Shown one piece after another: positions 33,496-44,685 of a stretch of 64,000 nt of DNA; within the stretch, counting starts at the first letter, position 1, and each line of letters begins with the position of its first letter. Made by a program: the position numbers and the translations under genes. This stretch comes from Sanderia malayensis. Taxonomy: Eukaryota > Cnidaria > Scyphozoa > Semaeostomeae > Pelagiidae. Under the pieces are notes generated by a model. The model saw nothing but the letters and a program-made list of their open reading frames with translations. It had not been told where the DNA came from and did not search any database. Location of the stretch: assembly GCA_013076295.1 (NCBI GenBank), contig RQOL01000710.1, positions 101,638-165,637 of the forward strand, in the 5' to 3' direction.

Positions 33496-34829
33496 AATGC
33501 AAGAATTTGGTGAACCAGCCATTTCCGTCGGTCATATGTAGAGAAACACACATTCACCATTCATTCTAAGAATAATCTTGTTAATGAATTGGCTTGACAG
33601 GAAAACAGACGAATAGCAACTCATTTTTGTATTAATATGTTATTTTGTGATGAATGGAACTGTTACAAAAGCGCAAGTTCACTATGACTTTCACCATTAG
33701 GCCGAAAAGATTGTTCACCAGTTACGTCATCACCCAAAACGAGGCTGAAACTGTCCCGCGGACAAAAACGCCACTTTAAGTGGCAATTATTCGAAAACGG
33801 TTACTCGCATTAAAAAAATAACCTGATATTCGTGATCAGCGCATTAGATTTGATCAATAGAGCTCAACTTGTTTTTAGGTTGCAGGTCTCCTTTAAGGAA
33901 ATTTTGGAAAAAATAATATTGAAATGTCTGATATTTGTTCATCAAATCATCAGCAGCATGATTTTGCAACATAAGGACCATTTCAATGTTATTACCTTAA
34001 AGCTTTGAATAGGCACCTTGGCATTTAGTTAGAAGGGGCGCTTATTTCAAGGGGGGGGGGTTATTCGAGGATTTACAATATACAAAATACTTTCATAATA
34101 TGGCTGATGATGGTTTTTACATACATAGCTTCGATCCCTAATTACTTGTCCACATATTCTGCACCTCCCGGTTTCTTTGCAGTCTGAAAATATTAATAGA
34201 CACCTATGTAAAACCTGCACACTTTTAGATATGCACTGCATGGCAGACACTAGAAGTAATGTCAGCCTGCGTCACATACCCAGTCATCAATCGGGACCAT
34301 GGTCTACGAAAAATTGACGAAATTCTTGTACTTGCGTACAGCAAAGCATGCAGGAGTATGGGAAATAATTTCCTTGTTGTTAACCAGTCGTTCACGTTGT
34401 TGCAATTGTTGCTTATGCATAAATTACTGCCACAATATTTTTTACCCTACCTTTTTTTCTATCAAAAATGTCCCTGTGGTTTTTGCGTAGTACTTCTATG
34501 TCTACTAAAAAATCAACTTGTCCTGTTTTTTGCAATGCTTCTGCTAACTAACGTTAATTATTCCAGGTTTAATAAAATAGCATTGAATGAATCTAGCAAG
34601 TACTTGGGTGTTAAAGTGAAAACTCGATACGAGATACAAAACTAGCTTTCGTATCTAGTTCCTAACTTTCGGATGTTATGTCGCATTCTGTTACAACTGT
34701 GCCTTCCTTTTCTGAAAAGTTCCACAGCTTCAAATGCTTTATGTTTTTAATGGTTTATCTCCCATTAAGCCTGACATGTTTCTTGCCAACTATTTCAGTT
34801 CTGGTGTGTGGGCGACTCCATCTTTTGTT

Positions 34830-35305
34830 AGCTTGGCCCCTGACAAGTCTTGCAGCATGCATCATAGAGAAGAACTTTTTGTCCCAGAGTGAAACTTATG
34901 ACTTCATTCGTGGAACGTGTTTTTCTAGCCTTGTAGTACGTTTTGTGCTTTTCCTGAACTTTTTCTACATTTTTAATGGCTCTTGGTGCATCTTCCTCCC
35001 TATTGCTTTCCATGGACAACATAAATTTAATTATTGTTTCTTCTGTAGGTAACTTTAACTCCAGTTAAAATGATATTTTTATAATATTCAGTAGAAGTAG
35101 CATATATGGCTAGCAAATACTAGGGACTGTTTGTAGTAAGAATAATAAAAGCTTTAAGTTGACTTGAAACGTGAAACAGAGTCTGCTTTACCTCACTTAG
35201 GTCTGTCTTTATCATTTTCTGCCACCTCCACTGGTCTTCTAGCTTCACGGCCATGCATCATATGGAATGGTGTCACTTGGGTGCTTGCGTTACAGCTGGT
35301 TCGTA
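34830..35305 (-). pseudogene. Ty3-like integrase C-terminal fragment
   Basis: The minus strand encodes VTPFHMMHGREARRPVEVAE (about 35190-35290). After a gap it encodes KVQEKHKTYYKARKTRSTNE and FTLGQKVLLYD (34828-34980). These correspond to the integrase stretch around GxxPFxLxFGREaRxP and the following KxxYDxR...GxKVLL segment in Ty3/gypsy-type elements. About 130 bp between the pieces do not code and may be an insertion. Stops follow both pieces. Confidence 0.5.
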
Positions 35306-35314
35306 TTGAAAACA

Positions 35315-35650
35315 GAACAGGGTCAATCGGGAACACACAAATTTGGAAGTTTTGTCACAGTAAACTGTAGTTTTTTCGTGATAGCACGATTAGCAAAATA
35401 AATAATGGAATCATTCAAAATTGCTTTAAAAAATTGAAACCAAAAATAGATAACCTTGGTCTAATTAATATATGGCACTTTCCATTTGAAACGTAGCACA
35501 ATGAATGTACAAACAAAAATTCCTTGATTATACGGTTCAGCGTTTCGGCCCATTTTTTTTGGAGCGTTTGACCTATTGTTTCGGTTAGAATCTATTGTTT
35601 TTGCAAGTAAACTGTGGCATCACCTGACCCCTGCAGAATATATATATCAG
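35315..35650 (+). repeat. Dispersed repeat family R1, copy C
   Basis: Matches the reverse complement of 42985-43320. Shared words are CAAATTTGGAAGTTT, TTTTCGTGATAGCAC, and in the outer part TTGTTTCGG, CAATAGATTC (reverse sense) and a terminal ATATATAT tract. It lacks the half present in copy B. Confidence 0.7.
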
Positions 35651-36473
35651 ACATATATATTTTTTACTTCTTTCGCAGGTGCCCTATCCAGTTGATAACT
35701 TTTGCATTCTTAAAACTTCTTTTTGGAAATTTTGCCATGCTATATTTTCGCAACTGCCCACCAGTATATTAACTAGATAACCAAAAAACAACAAAATGGT
35801 ATCACTAGCAAAGTTGTGGAAGATTTGTGTAAGATGTGAATTTGTTGGATAAAATTTTTATCTTGGTCCAGACGTGACAACTGTAACTCAATCTCCACCC
35901 AAAGGCTCTTACCAAATCATAGGTGGTGTTGGAAATTGGCACCCTTCTCAGACATTTTCCTGAATATTCCAGAAACCTCGAGTATGATGACCACAATTAT
36001 TCCGAAACATTAAAGAAATAAATTTGACTAGTCACTTTCATAAATACAATGTTCCATGGAACAATCAACAACTTTCCTTGACTTTGTTTAGAAGCTAATT
36101 TTGAATTTGAATGGAATCCTTCCAATACATTCTATTAGAACTTTCCCGAACATTTTTGAGAACATATATAAACTCCATCTGTAAATACTTTTAACAAATT
36201 TTTTAATTGAGAAGCAATAACAAAAAGTAAGAAGTGTAACTCTACTTTCTCGACATTACTCTGCGAAATTTCAACAGGCTATGGGCCCAGTCACTACAGA
36301 CGGGTGAAAGAGGTAGGCCTAAGGTATGGTACATACCTCCGATCAGATGCCATCATTAAAGTTTGTAGTTGCTTTGTTTTGGTTCGCTTGTTCGTTACAT
36401 CGTTTGCACAGAGTACTTGGATTGAGAAAAGCCGTTAACACACAACGTTGGAAGGGCTAGTCCACACTACATT

Positions 36474-38150
36474 ATGGCAGCAGAAATGAGGAACGTCTTG
36501 ATGAAGCCGTTGAATGGCCACTGTTATGTGATTTGGAAAGTCCAATGTAAAATGGCACTGATAAAAGACGGACTGTGGAACTTTTTACAGTCACAGGAAC
36601 CAAAGTTGAACCTGACGCTGAAAATAGCAGAGGAAAATATTTGCTAAGAAAAGATTGTGCATTTGTTACAATTGTTTTGTTGGTGCAACCAAAGCTCCTA
36701 TATTTGCTTGGACCAGACCCTGAAGATCCAGTTGCTGTAGGGAAGAAGCTTGCCGACCAGCTTCAAAAGAAAATGTGGGCAAAGAAGTTGACACTGAGAA
36801 GAAAATTGCACAACTGGAAGCTGGAGGATGGTCAATCAGTGCAGAAACATGTTAAAACCCTGACGGAAATATTTGACGAGCTGTCCATCATAGGGGATCC
36901 GGTCAATGAAAACAACCAAGTCGTCCATTTACTAGCAAGCTTACCAGAATCACAAGATATGTTGTTAACAGCTCTGGAAGCAAGTCTGAGGAACCAAAAC
37001 TTGAAGTAGTTACAGAAACTGCATAAAGAAAGTAAACGGAGAGAAAAGGAAGTTGATGAGAATGATGAGGTAACAGCAATGCCATAGAAACATTGAGAAG
37101 GCTTGGAAGAGCCCAAAGTGTCATCACTGTGGCAAGATTGTATCGTGAATAGTTAGAACACGATAACAAAAAGGTCTCACGGTTTTCCCACTTGATATTT
37201 TTTCTCAACAACGTACAACATCAACTCCAACAATCATATATAAACTAAAAAACTCTTTCACCAAAAATCACACACCCCAAAATCTCCTCTGCACAATCAA
37301 AACACTGTTACATTTAACAAACAATAAAAACTAACACTAAAAACGTCAAACAATAGTCTGAATTGTCTCAGGCAATCCTCTTCCGTGAAGATTGGACATA
37401 TCAAATGAGAATGCTGGAAGCTCGCAGAAAGTTCTGAAAAAGACAACAATGCGCATCAAAGAAAATTCATCAAGAAGCCATATAAAAAGCACAAACCATG
37501 TGCTGCTGAGCAAGAGGAGACTGACCAGGATGAGTAGATCGCTGGGTTGGTGGCTGGCACGTTTTGGCTGCGAGCAAGATGCGCAACTGGATTAGAGATT
37601 CTGGCACAACCTGTCACAATGATGAAGCAGCTTTTGGCCATATCTTATTTTTCGAGGTGCCACAAGATATCATGCTGGGTGATGGATATTATGCTGGAGC
37701 TACTGGAAAAAGAAATTTGATCTCAGATATGTATCTACCAAATGGGAAGATCAAGAGATGCAGACTTGGAGTTGTATTGTTGGTGAAAGATTTGTCTTAC
37801 AATCTATTGAGCGTGTCAAAAGCTGCAGCTACAGGCAAGAAGTTTGAATTTAAGCAGTCATTGTGTAAAGTAGAGAAGCAAGGTGTCACTGCTACTGCTA
37901 CTAAGTATGGTAATCTATACCATCTCAAAGGCCTTGGATCCATAGAAGACAACAAAGAGCATAAAGCGGCAATGAAGTGTGCAAGCAAATGTGACAAAAC
38001 AAAGGAGTGAATTTGGCATAGAACATATGGTCGCCTTGGAGAAAGAAATTTGGAGAGAATTGCAAAGGAGCAACTTGTCAATGGATTTGACTACGATCCA
38101 GCAAAGACACCAAAATTATCTTATGCAACGGTTGCACTTCAAGAGTAGCA
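36474..38150 (+). pseudogene. Second copia-type element, gag to pre-integrase fragment
   Basis: From ATG 36474 the plus strand reads MAAEMRNVLMKPLNGHCYVI, a copia gag N-terminus. After a frame change at about 36575 it continues LHNWKLEDGQSVQKHVKTLT and HLLASLPESQDMLLTALEAS. The zinc-knuckle region is not recognisable. At 37564 the protease appears with WIRDSGTTCHND. Then come LGVVLLVKDLSYNLLSVSKA and, after a stop at 38008, the WHRxYGRLGERNL pre-integrase motif near 38010-38055. Integrase, reverse transcriptase and LTRs were not found. It is unrelated in detail to the complete copia at 15758-20117. Confidence 0.7.
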
Positions 38151-38619
38151 AAAAATTTGCCCCTGTGAAACAGAACGATACAACATTCTTTTGGCACAAC
38201 ACTTGCCTGAAGAATTGACATGTGTTGATGAGAATCACGTTTACATCCTGGCTCCATTCCAAATGGACGTCAACAAAAGCCAGCCAAAAAGGTATGGCTA
38301 CTGTATACGGGATGGCTTGCTCAGTATTAAATGCTCTCAACTGTCTTTGGAAAAAATTAATTCTTTGAGCGAATCAAATAAAAAAAACTGTTGCCAGAGA
38401 GCATACAATTTTAATGGCATGCTCTGCATCTTTTCATAAAAAATATATCAATATTCAAAACATAATTATGTCACCAAATTTAACCATAAACTCTGTCAAA
38501 GCTTTTCAATGGATTGAGTTGGAATGTGCTTCATGGCCCAAACTATATCTATTTACAGATATGTGTCAATCTTGGCAGGGCGGCAAACAATATTAAGCAA
38601 ACAGAAATTATCTTTTCTT

Positions 38620-39110
38620 ACTAAATGTTGTAGCTCTATTATTCACTACAGCATGAATTTCCTGCTACAGCAATTTGTTTTTGACTGGTGGCTGTTCAAA
38701 ACAATAACTAGCGCCATTAATCAAGCTAAATTCTTTGCTTGCACACCATACATGGCTTTGAGCACCAAAGGTTTCTCAACTGGCTTCTGGCATCGTCACC
38801 CCAAATATCTATATGTCATTGTCAGACAAAAAGGCTACCCTTCTCTTGTTATAACCATCTCTCCTCCAGAATGGACATTTACATCACCATCGTGGCTTGA
38901 TGACTTGGGTTCCAGTTAAAATGTTCAACCATCTGAAAAACCTTTTTTTGAAACCTCATATTTTCATCTATGTTCTTGAGCAAATCATTTGCAGCTATTT
39001 GTGTGAAACCAATGACAAAATTTGGAACACATATTTATTCAACTTCAATAGGATCCAGACTGCATTCCATAATTGTTCTCCGCCAGATATTCCCGCCAGC
39101 ATTTTATAAC
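38620..39110 (+). pseudogene. Rep-like N-terminal fragment of a Rep/Pif1-helicase protein
   Basis: The plus strand encodes FDWWLFKTITSAINQAKFFA, FWHRHPKYLYVIVRQKGYPS and LVITISPPEWTFTSPSWLDD. After a frameshift near 38917 it encodes IFIYVLEQIICSYLCETNDK. Conserved order and wording resemble, from memory, the region before the HUH nuclease motif in multi-copy cnidarian Rep/helicase proteins of Helitron-like type. The HUH itself is not reached. The helicase fragment at 1-838 could be from the same family. Confidence 0.4.
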
Positions 39111-39769
39111 ATGAAAAAACTCTGCCAAAAATCAATAATGTGTATTTTCAGGAAATTTTTCCCGCCATATCACTGAGACTGTGAATACAATAGAAAAGGA
39201 TTTAGGATGTTCTCGCTACTGGTAGATGCACCACGGACAGATGCTGTAAAAAACGGCATTTCACTCTCTCACTTAAATCGCACCGCATGTTTTCAAGAAC
39301 AAAAGGATTTCCAGAGATTTTTAATGATTGTCGTTGAAACTATGAGATTATCCGGAGGAGTGTATGGCCATTTGCCCTTTTAAAACAGGGCATTATTATT
39401 CTAGAAAGCCAAACCCTGAATAATTTCAACAACAGTTGAGAAAGGCATGAAAACACAGACAAGAAACTTTATTTAAGCTAGAACTGGATATTACACATTT
39501 CAAATGACAGTTTACTTGATGATGATAAATTATTTTATTGTGTAAGTTTTCTTGAGTCCTCTTGAATCGATCTAGACTCTATATTGCATTTCAACTGAAC
39601 TGTTTTTTATGGAAATACTTTATGCTTATTTTTTTAAATATCAAGACACGAAGACAATTTCTCATTATCCAATCCATATCCAACCATAAATATCCATCTC
39701 GCCTACGTAGATAACTAGATATTATTGTTTAAAATCTTTTACATCAAAAAGGGCAGCCTTGCCTCAGAT

Positions 39770-41210
39770 AGTTCATGTCTATCTATCACTTTACTGTACT
39801 TGTAAGTACTTCTGTCGCCAACAACTGGTTGGGCATGTTTCTTGAGACCTCTCTTTTTGTCTCCTTTTCTATATATATCTGCAACTTTTTGAACCATCTT
39901 CTGTTACTGGAGAATATTTGGTAAGCTCCAATCTAATTTTGCCCTCAACGAAAGATTTTCATTTAGTTGCTGTCCATGTTTCTGTTGGAATTTCATCAGT
40001 GAATAAAAAGATTCAACCACTGACTCTGGGCCACCTTTTGCCAGAGCTATGTCCATGACGAAACACATCTCTTTTCCTAACTCTGTGTAGACATCTTCAT
40101 CTATATAAAAGGACTTATATATAGCTGCCTCATTTAGCATTACTTCATATTTTGATTGATCTCCTGAAAAGGTCATAGCGAATACCAAATCGAACGAGTT
40201 TTTATTAGTTACCATTTTGAATGATTGTAACACCTGTGCGTCTTTCCCCAACATTGCAGCTTGACTTTGACTTCCTTTCTTCGTTGAAATAAACCACTTT
40301 CCTACCAAATCTATTCTATTCCAAAGCAGCATTTTCAAGCCTTGCTTGAATTTCCTATGAAGCATATGGGAAAGGCCAGGATCGATTTGCAGTAACCCAT
40401 CATCAATTGCTGACTTCACGTGCTCCAGGGAGCAGATGTATTCCAAGAATTGCTTGAAGCTCTCTTGCCCAAACTCCTCAAGCTTGATTTCATCGATTTT
40501 TGGCCTTTCGTTTTTCCTTTCATCACAAAGAAGCGAGATAATGACTTCGACGTCAAGGCAGACAAGTAGAACGCACACTTCAGCCACACATTGTTTGTAT
40601 CTATTATCAATAGATTTAATCAGATCTCCAACAAATACTTCAAAATCTTTTTTGCAATCAGCCGGGTCCCTGACGACCCAGTTATCAACTTCCAAATCAT
40701 GGAAAACAATTTTTCAACCATCCACTAACTGGTCACCCTTGAATTCTGACTTTTCGACTATATCACTGATGTTGTTGTGCAGTTCTTTGAGGCAATCTGA
40801 AGGATGTTCAATATCCTCTTTTTACAATTCTTCAAGCGTAAGTTTTGCTCTTGGCCACCAGATGCAAAAGACTCTGTACTCTAACCATTAACTGCATAAT
40901 GATCTGCATGGTGTCAACAATTATACACATATAAATTACAAAGTCTTTACCAAGAATCTCACATTCCTTAATCTCATTGTATCCAAATTCACGGAAAGCC
41001 TGTGCATAAACAGTAAAGTTGGCAAGGATGCTGCAAAATTGTTGGTATTGGGATGTCCAATGGTGAGCTGAATGGCGATCATGGTGAAGCACCTATTTTT
41101 CATTGCTCTCCTTCTGATTATCAGCTTTAGAGTAAGAAAACCTGCTTTCGTCTCTGGTGGTAGCTTATATTGAAGTCCTCCTGACGAGTACTTAAACAAG
41201 CACTGCAAGA
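39770..41210 (-). pseudogene. hAT-like transposase-related protein, decayed
   Basis: The longest piece, 39904-40695, is 263 codons long and ends LAKGGPESVVESFYSLMKFQ, SLRAKLDWSLPNILQ, stop. Similar coding continues beyond the stop with YRKGDKKRGLKKHAQP and KLPFL-like words to about 39770. Upstream, 40832-41092 reads WTSQYQQFCSILANFTVYAQ and GKDFVIYMCIIVDTMQIIMQ. From memory this is a repeated family related to hAT transposases or C17orf113-like proteins; a zinc finger is not seen. Frame changes at about 40700-40830 and 41090 break the gene. Confidence 0.45.
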
Positions 41211-41359
41211 CTTATATTTTCTCTAGTCTATGGCAAACAAGAGTTGGCAGATACAATCTTGCTGTCAAATGTTCGAAGTCGACATTTTTTAACCTATTGT
41301 TGTTGATGTGTGGAGATGTTCATCCATGCCCAGGACCAAGTCAAAATAATAGATTTAAC

Positions 41360-42040
41360 CGGAGCTGGCAAAGCTTACTTCTAAAAAAGGAGTCAAGATT
41401 CTTCACCATAACGTGCGTGGCTTTTCGTCAAACTTTGACCATGTAGTTGAGATGCTGAAGAGTTTCCCCAATATGGATATATTATCACTGAATGAGACAC
41501 ACTTTCAGCCAGGAAGAGCGGACGAAAACGCTGAGGCATTGTATGCTATACCTGGATTTTCCTTTGCAACAAACCGAGAAAGCCAGGGAAAGGAGGTGGA
41601 GTAGCAGCATATATCTCGGATAAAATAACCTACAATCGACGATTTCTTCTTGAAAAAGAAGAAATAGAATGTATCTTGCTTGAAATCAAACCATTAAAAT
41701 CCAGCCCATATCTAACTGGAATTATTTATCGTCCACCAAATTCCTCAAAACACCTGTCAACAAACTTTAACAATTCTTTCGATGAAATGTTAAAGAATTC
41801 GTGCAAATCGTCATTGGAAACGATACTCCTGGGAGATGTGAATGTGAATTATTTAGTCTCAGGGGACGGAAAAGACTTCAAATCTATTATCAGCTCAAAT
41901 GGTTTAAAGCAAATTATTCGAAAGGCAACCAGAGTCTGCAATACCACAAAAACTCTTATTGACATCATTGCAACGAACAGACCTGAGACAATAATACACC
42001 ATGACGTAATGCAGGCATTGGCGATCATGATATGGTAGGA
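41360..42040 (+). pseudogene. LINE AP-endonuclease domain, frameshifted
   Basis: The exonuclease-endonuclease-phosphatase fold is recognisable. LHHNVRGFSSNFDHVVEML starts it, LSLNETHFQPG holds the metal-binding Glu, IIYRPPNSS is the central motif, ILLGDVNVNYL holds the GDxN motif, and TLIDIIATNRPE precedes the end. The final SDH motif is disturbed at about 42020 (ALAIMIW after a frameshift; GDHDM-like coding is visible in the next frame). This domain nicks target DNA to prime reverse transcription. Confidence 0.75.
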
Positions 42041-42984
42041 TGCGTTAGAAAAATAAATTCGACAAAATTCAGTCCAAGATTAATCAAATGCCAGGACTAT
42101 AGAAAGTATAACCCAAAAGAAATGTGTGAAGATATAAGAAAGCAAAACTGGCACCCGGTTCTCAATTCCAGAGAAGTAAACGAGGCTTGGAGGAAAAGGA
42201 AAAATATTATTTTGGAAATTTTTGACAGGCAAGCCCCTAAAATTGTGGAAAAAGTTAGGGGCAAACTGGCACCCTGGTTAACTGATGACGTAAAGAAACA
42301 TATGAATGAAAGAGATAGGCTCCTTCGCAAATTTAGGAAAACGCCACATATAGAGTTGTATAGAGCACAGTATAAACAGAAGCGAAATGTGATAAATATT
42401 GCTATAAGACAGGCAAAAGCATCTTACTATAAAGATCTTCTGAGTGAGAACTCAACCGGTGACCCTAGCAAATTCTGGAAGAGTGTAAAATCGATTTATC
42501 CAGGAAAAGCAAAGAGCTTAAGCAACAACCGAGTATTTGAAATCGATGGAAAAGAATCATCAGACAAAACCAAAATCTCAAATGGTTTCTGTTGGTTTTT
42601 TATGAATATTGTGTAATCTTGGAAGCAAAAATCAATCTTGCTTAAGACTTTGCTTGGCAGTTTCATGCTTCCATCCCAAAGAGAACAACAGATGTGTTTA
42701 AATTTCAATTAGTAACAAACATGGGTGTAGAAAAGATCATTAAATCCATAAAGCGGTCAAAAGCAACTGGAATTGACGACCTTCCCCCAGGTCTCATAAA
42801 AGATGCTGCTGGCGTGCTTTCAGTGCCACTTTCCCACATAATAAATGTGTCTCTTGACACTGGCCAATTCCCACAGGAATGGAAATCAGCTAAAATCATT
42901 CCTTTGCACAAGTCAGGATCTACAACAAACTTTGATAACTATAGACCGATATCAGTTCTACCCATAGTCTCCAAGGTGATCTAA
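42032..42984 (+). pseudogene. LINE linker and N-terminal part of reverse transcriptase
   Basis: 42032-42616 encodes the linker (KLAPWLTDDVKKHMNERDRL, RQAKASYYKDLL, DPSKFWKSVKSIYP). After a frame change, 42694-42984 starts the reverse transcriptase (SIKRSKATGIDDLPPGLIKD, EWKSAKIIPLHKSG, NYRPISVLPIVSKVI). The frame stops where the R1 repeat begins. Confidence 0.75.
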
Positions 42985-43700
42985 TATATATATTCTACGG
43001 AGTCACGTGATGACGCACTTTCCCTGCCAAAAACAATAGATTCGACCCGAAACAATAGGTCGAACGCCCAAAAACAATGGGACGAAACAGCGATTTGGTG
43101 ATCAATAAGGCTTTTTTGAATGGGATGGCACAATGTTGACACTTGCATGGAAAGGCTCCGTTTCTGGAGTAGGCAAAAGTTATCTATTTTTGGAAGCCTA
43201 TTTTAAAAGAATTTTTGAGTTATTCCATTAATTACTCCATTAATTGTGCTATCACGAAAAAACGACGGTTTACGCTGGCGAAACTTCCAAATTCGCGTCC
43301 CCAACTCCATTTTCGAAAAGAGTGTTCGCTCTTCATGTGATTCGCTTCGCCTTTTCCTGCAATTTGATTGGCTCTTTCGCAACTTCACGTGAACAGTGAC
43401 GCGTTTTTCGTTATCATGCAAATTTGCCCTCGGCAGGCAGCAGGTACTTTTGGAGAAGACGCGTGTTTTTGTTTTCAACACAAAGGATAAACTGGGCGCC
43501 TTTCAAAATGTTCTGCGACCTGAATTATCTTTGTAAAGCCTTGCTAATTGTTTGAGAAACCTCTGGAAAATTACAGGAGACAATTGAGAACACAGGTGAT
43601 AGCTTTGTTTTGTTTTTTGAGTGAGATAGTTTTAGTTTTTGTACGACCGCCATTGTTGCTTCGGCATGCTTGCGACGCTTAGGCCTAATGTAAACAAGCC
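42985..43700 (-). repeat. Dispersed repeat family R1, copy A (longest)
   Basis: Inverted relative to copies B (29940-30285) and C (35315-35650), and covers both. It starts with an ATATATATATTCTACGG tract against the LINE and leads into the 114-bp minisatellite. Terminal structure is unclear, and no transposase is encoded. Confidence 0.75.
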
Positions 43701-43739
43701 CAAAGTTTTAACAAACAAATTATGATAAGGGGTTATCAG

Positions 43740-44660
43740 GCGAGCGACGCGAGCCAAACTGTTGCAAGAGGAGTAGGCAGAGGCATGAGCGAAGCGAATG
43801 CAGCGCACGAAGTGCGCCCTATTAGTCAATGTTTCTTGATAATAGATAGACAGGCGAGCTAACCCATTGTACGTGGGGTTGAAAGAGGCATGAGCGAAGC
43901 GAATGCAGCACACGAAGTGCGCCCTATCAGTCAATGTTTCTTGATAATAGATAGACAGGCGAGCGCAGCGAGCTAACCCATTGTACGTGGGGTTGAAAGA
44001 GGCATGAGCGAAGCGAATGCAGCGCACGAAGTGCGCCCTATCAGACAATGTTTCTTGATAATAGATAGATAGGCGAGCGCAGCGAGCTAACCCATTGTAC
44101 ATGGGGTTGAAAGAGGCATGAGCGAAGCGAATGCAGCGCACGAAGTGCGCCCTATTAGTCAATGCATCTTGATAATAGATAGACAGGCGAGCGCAGCGAG
44201 CTAACCCATTGTACGTGGGGTTGAAAGAGGCATGAGCGAAGCGAATGCAGCGCACGAAGTGCGCCCTATCAGACAATGTTTCTTGATAATAGATAGATAG
44301 GCGAGCGCAGCGAGCTAACCCATTGTACATGGGGTTGAAAGAGGCATGAGCGAAGCGAATGCAGCGCACGAAGTGCGCCCTATTAGTCAATGCATCTTGA
44401 TAATAGATAGACAGGCGAGCGCAGCGAGCTAACCCATTGTACGTGGGGTTGAAAGAGGCATGAACGAAGCGAATGCAGCGCACGAAGTGCGCCCTATCAG
44501 ACAATGTTTCTTGATAATAGATAGACAGGCGAGCGCAGCGAGCTAACCCATTGTACGTGGGGTTGAAAGAGGCATGAGCGTAAGCGAATGCAGCGCACGA
44601 AGTGCGCCAACCAGATAAAGCCTTTTTTACTTGACGGGCTGGGGCGAACGAGCGAAGCGA
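43740..44660. repeat. 114-bp minisatellite, seven full units
   Basis: The word AACCCATTGTAC occurs at 43861, 43975, 44089, 44203, 44317, 44431 and 44545, always 114 bp apart. Each unit contains the near-palindrome GCGCACGAAGTGCGC and GAGCGCAGCGAGC. Units alternate in small differences (ACGTGG/ACATGG, GATAGAC/GATAGAT), giving a 228-bp higher-order period over the middle units. Because 114 is a multiple of three, a 413-codon minus-strand frame stays open; it is not considered a gene. Confidence 0.9.
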
Positions 44661-44685
44661 GTGATGACCCCTAGTAGAGAAGATT

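Larger units (their letters stand above)
31985..33892. mobile_element. TTAA-flanked inverted-repeat element 3 (Kolobok-like) with gene remains
   Basis: Both ends read AGGAGACCTGCAACCTAAAA inward (31985 plus, 33892 minus). Similarity continues for about 60 bp, and TTAA flanks both sides (31981-31984 and 33893-33896). Inside are a plus-strand exon-like frame (32288-32470), a partial THAP zinc finger on the minus strand (32700-32856) and the 3' end of a LINE (about 32980-33495). Kolobok transposases often carry a THAP domain, which fits the ends. The THAP piece is the only trace of a transposase, so the element is not autonomous. Confidence 0.75.

Noticed and set aside
34259..35052. Plus-strand frames of 128 and 124 codons
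   Set aside because: They are hydrophobic, low-complexity translations with no domains. Part of the region is explained by a Ty3-like integrase fragment on the other strand.
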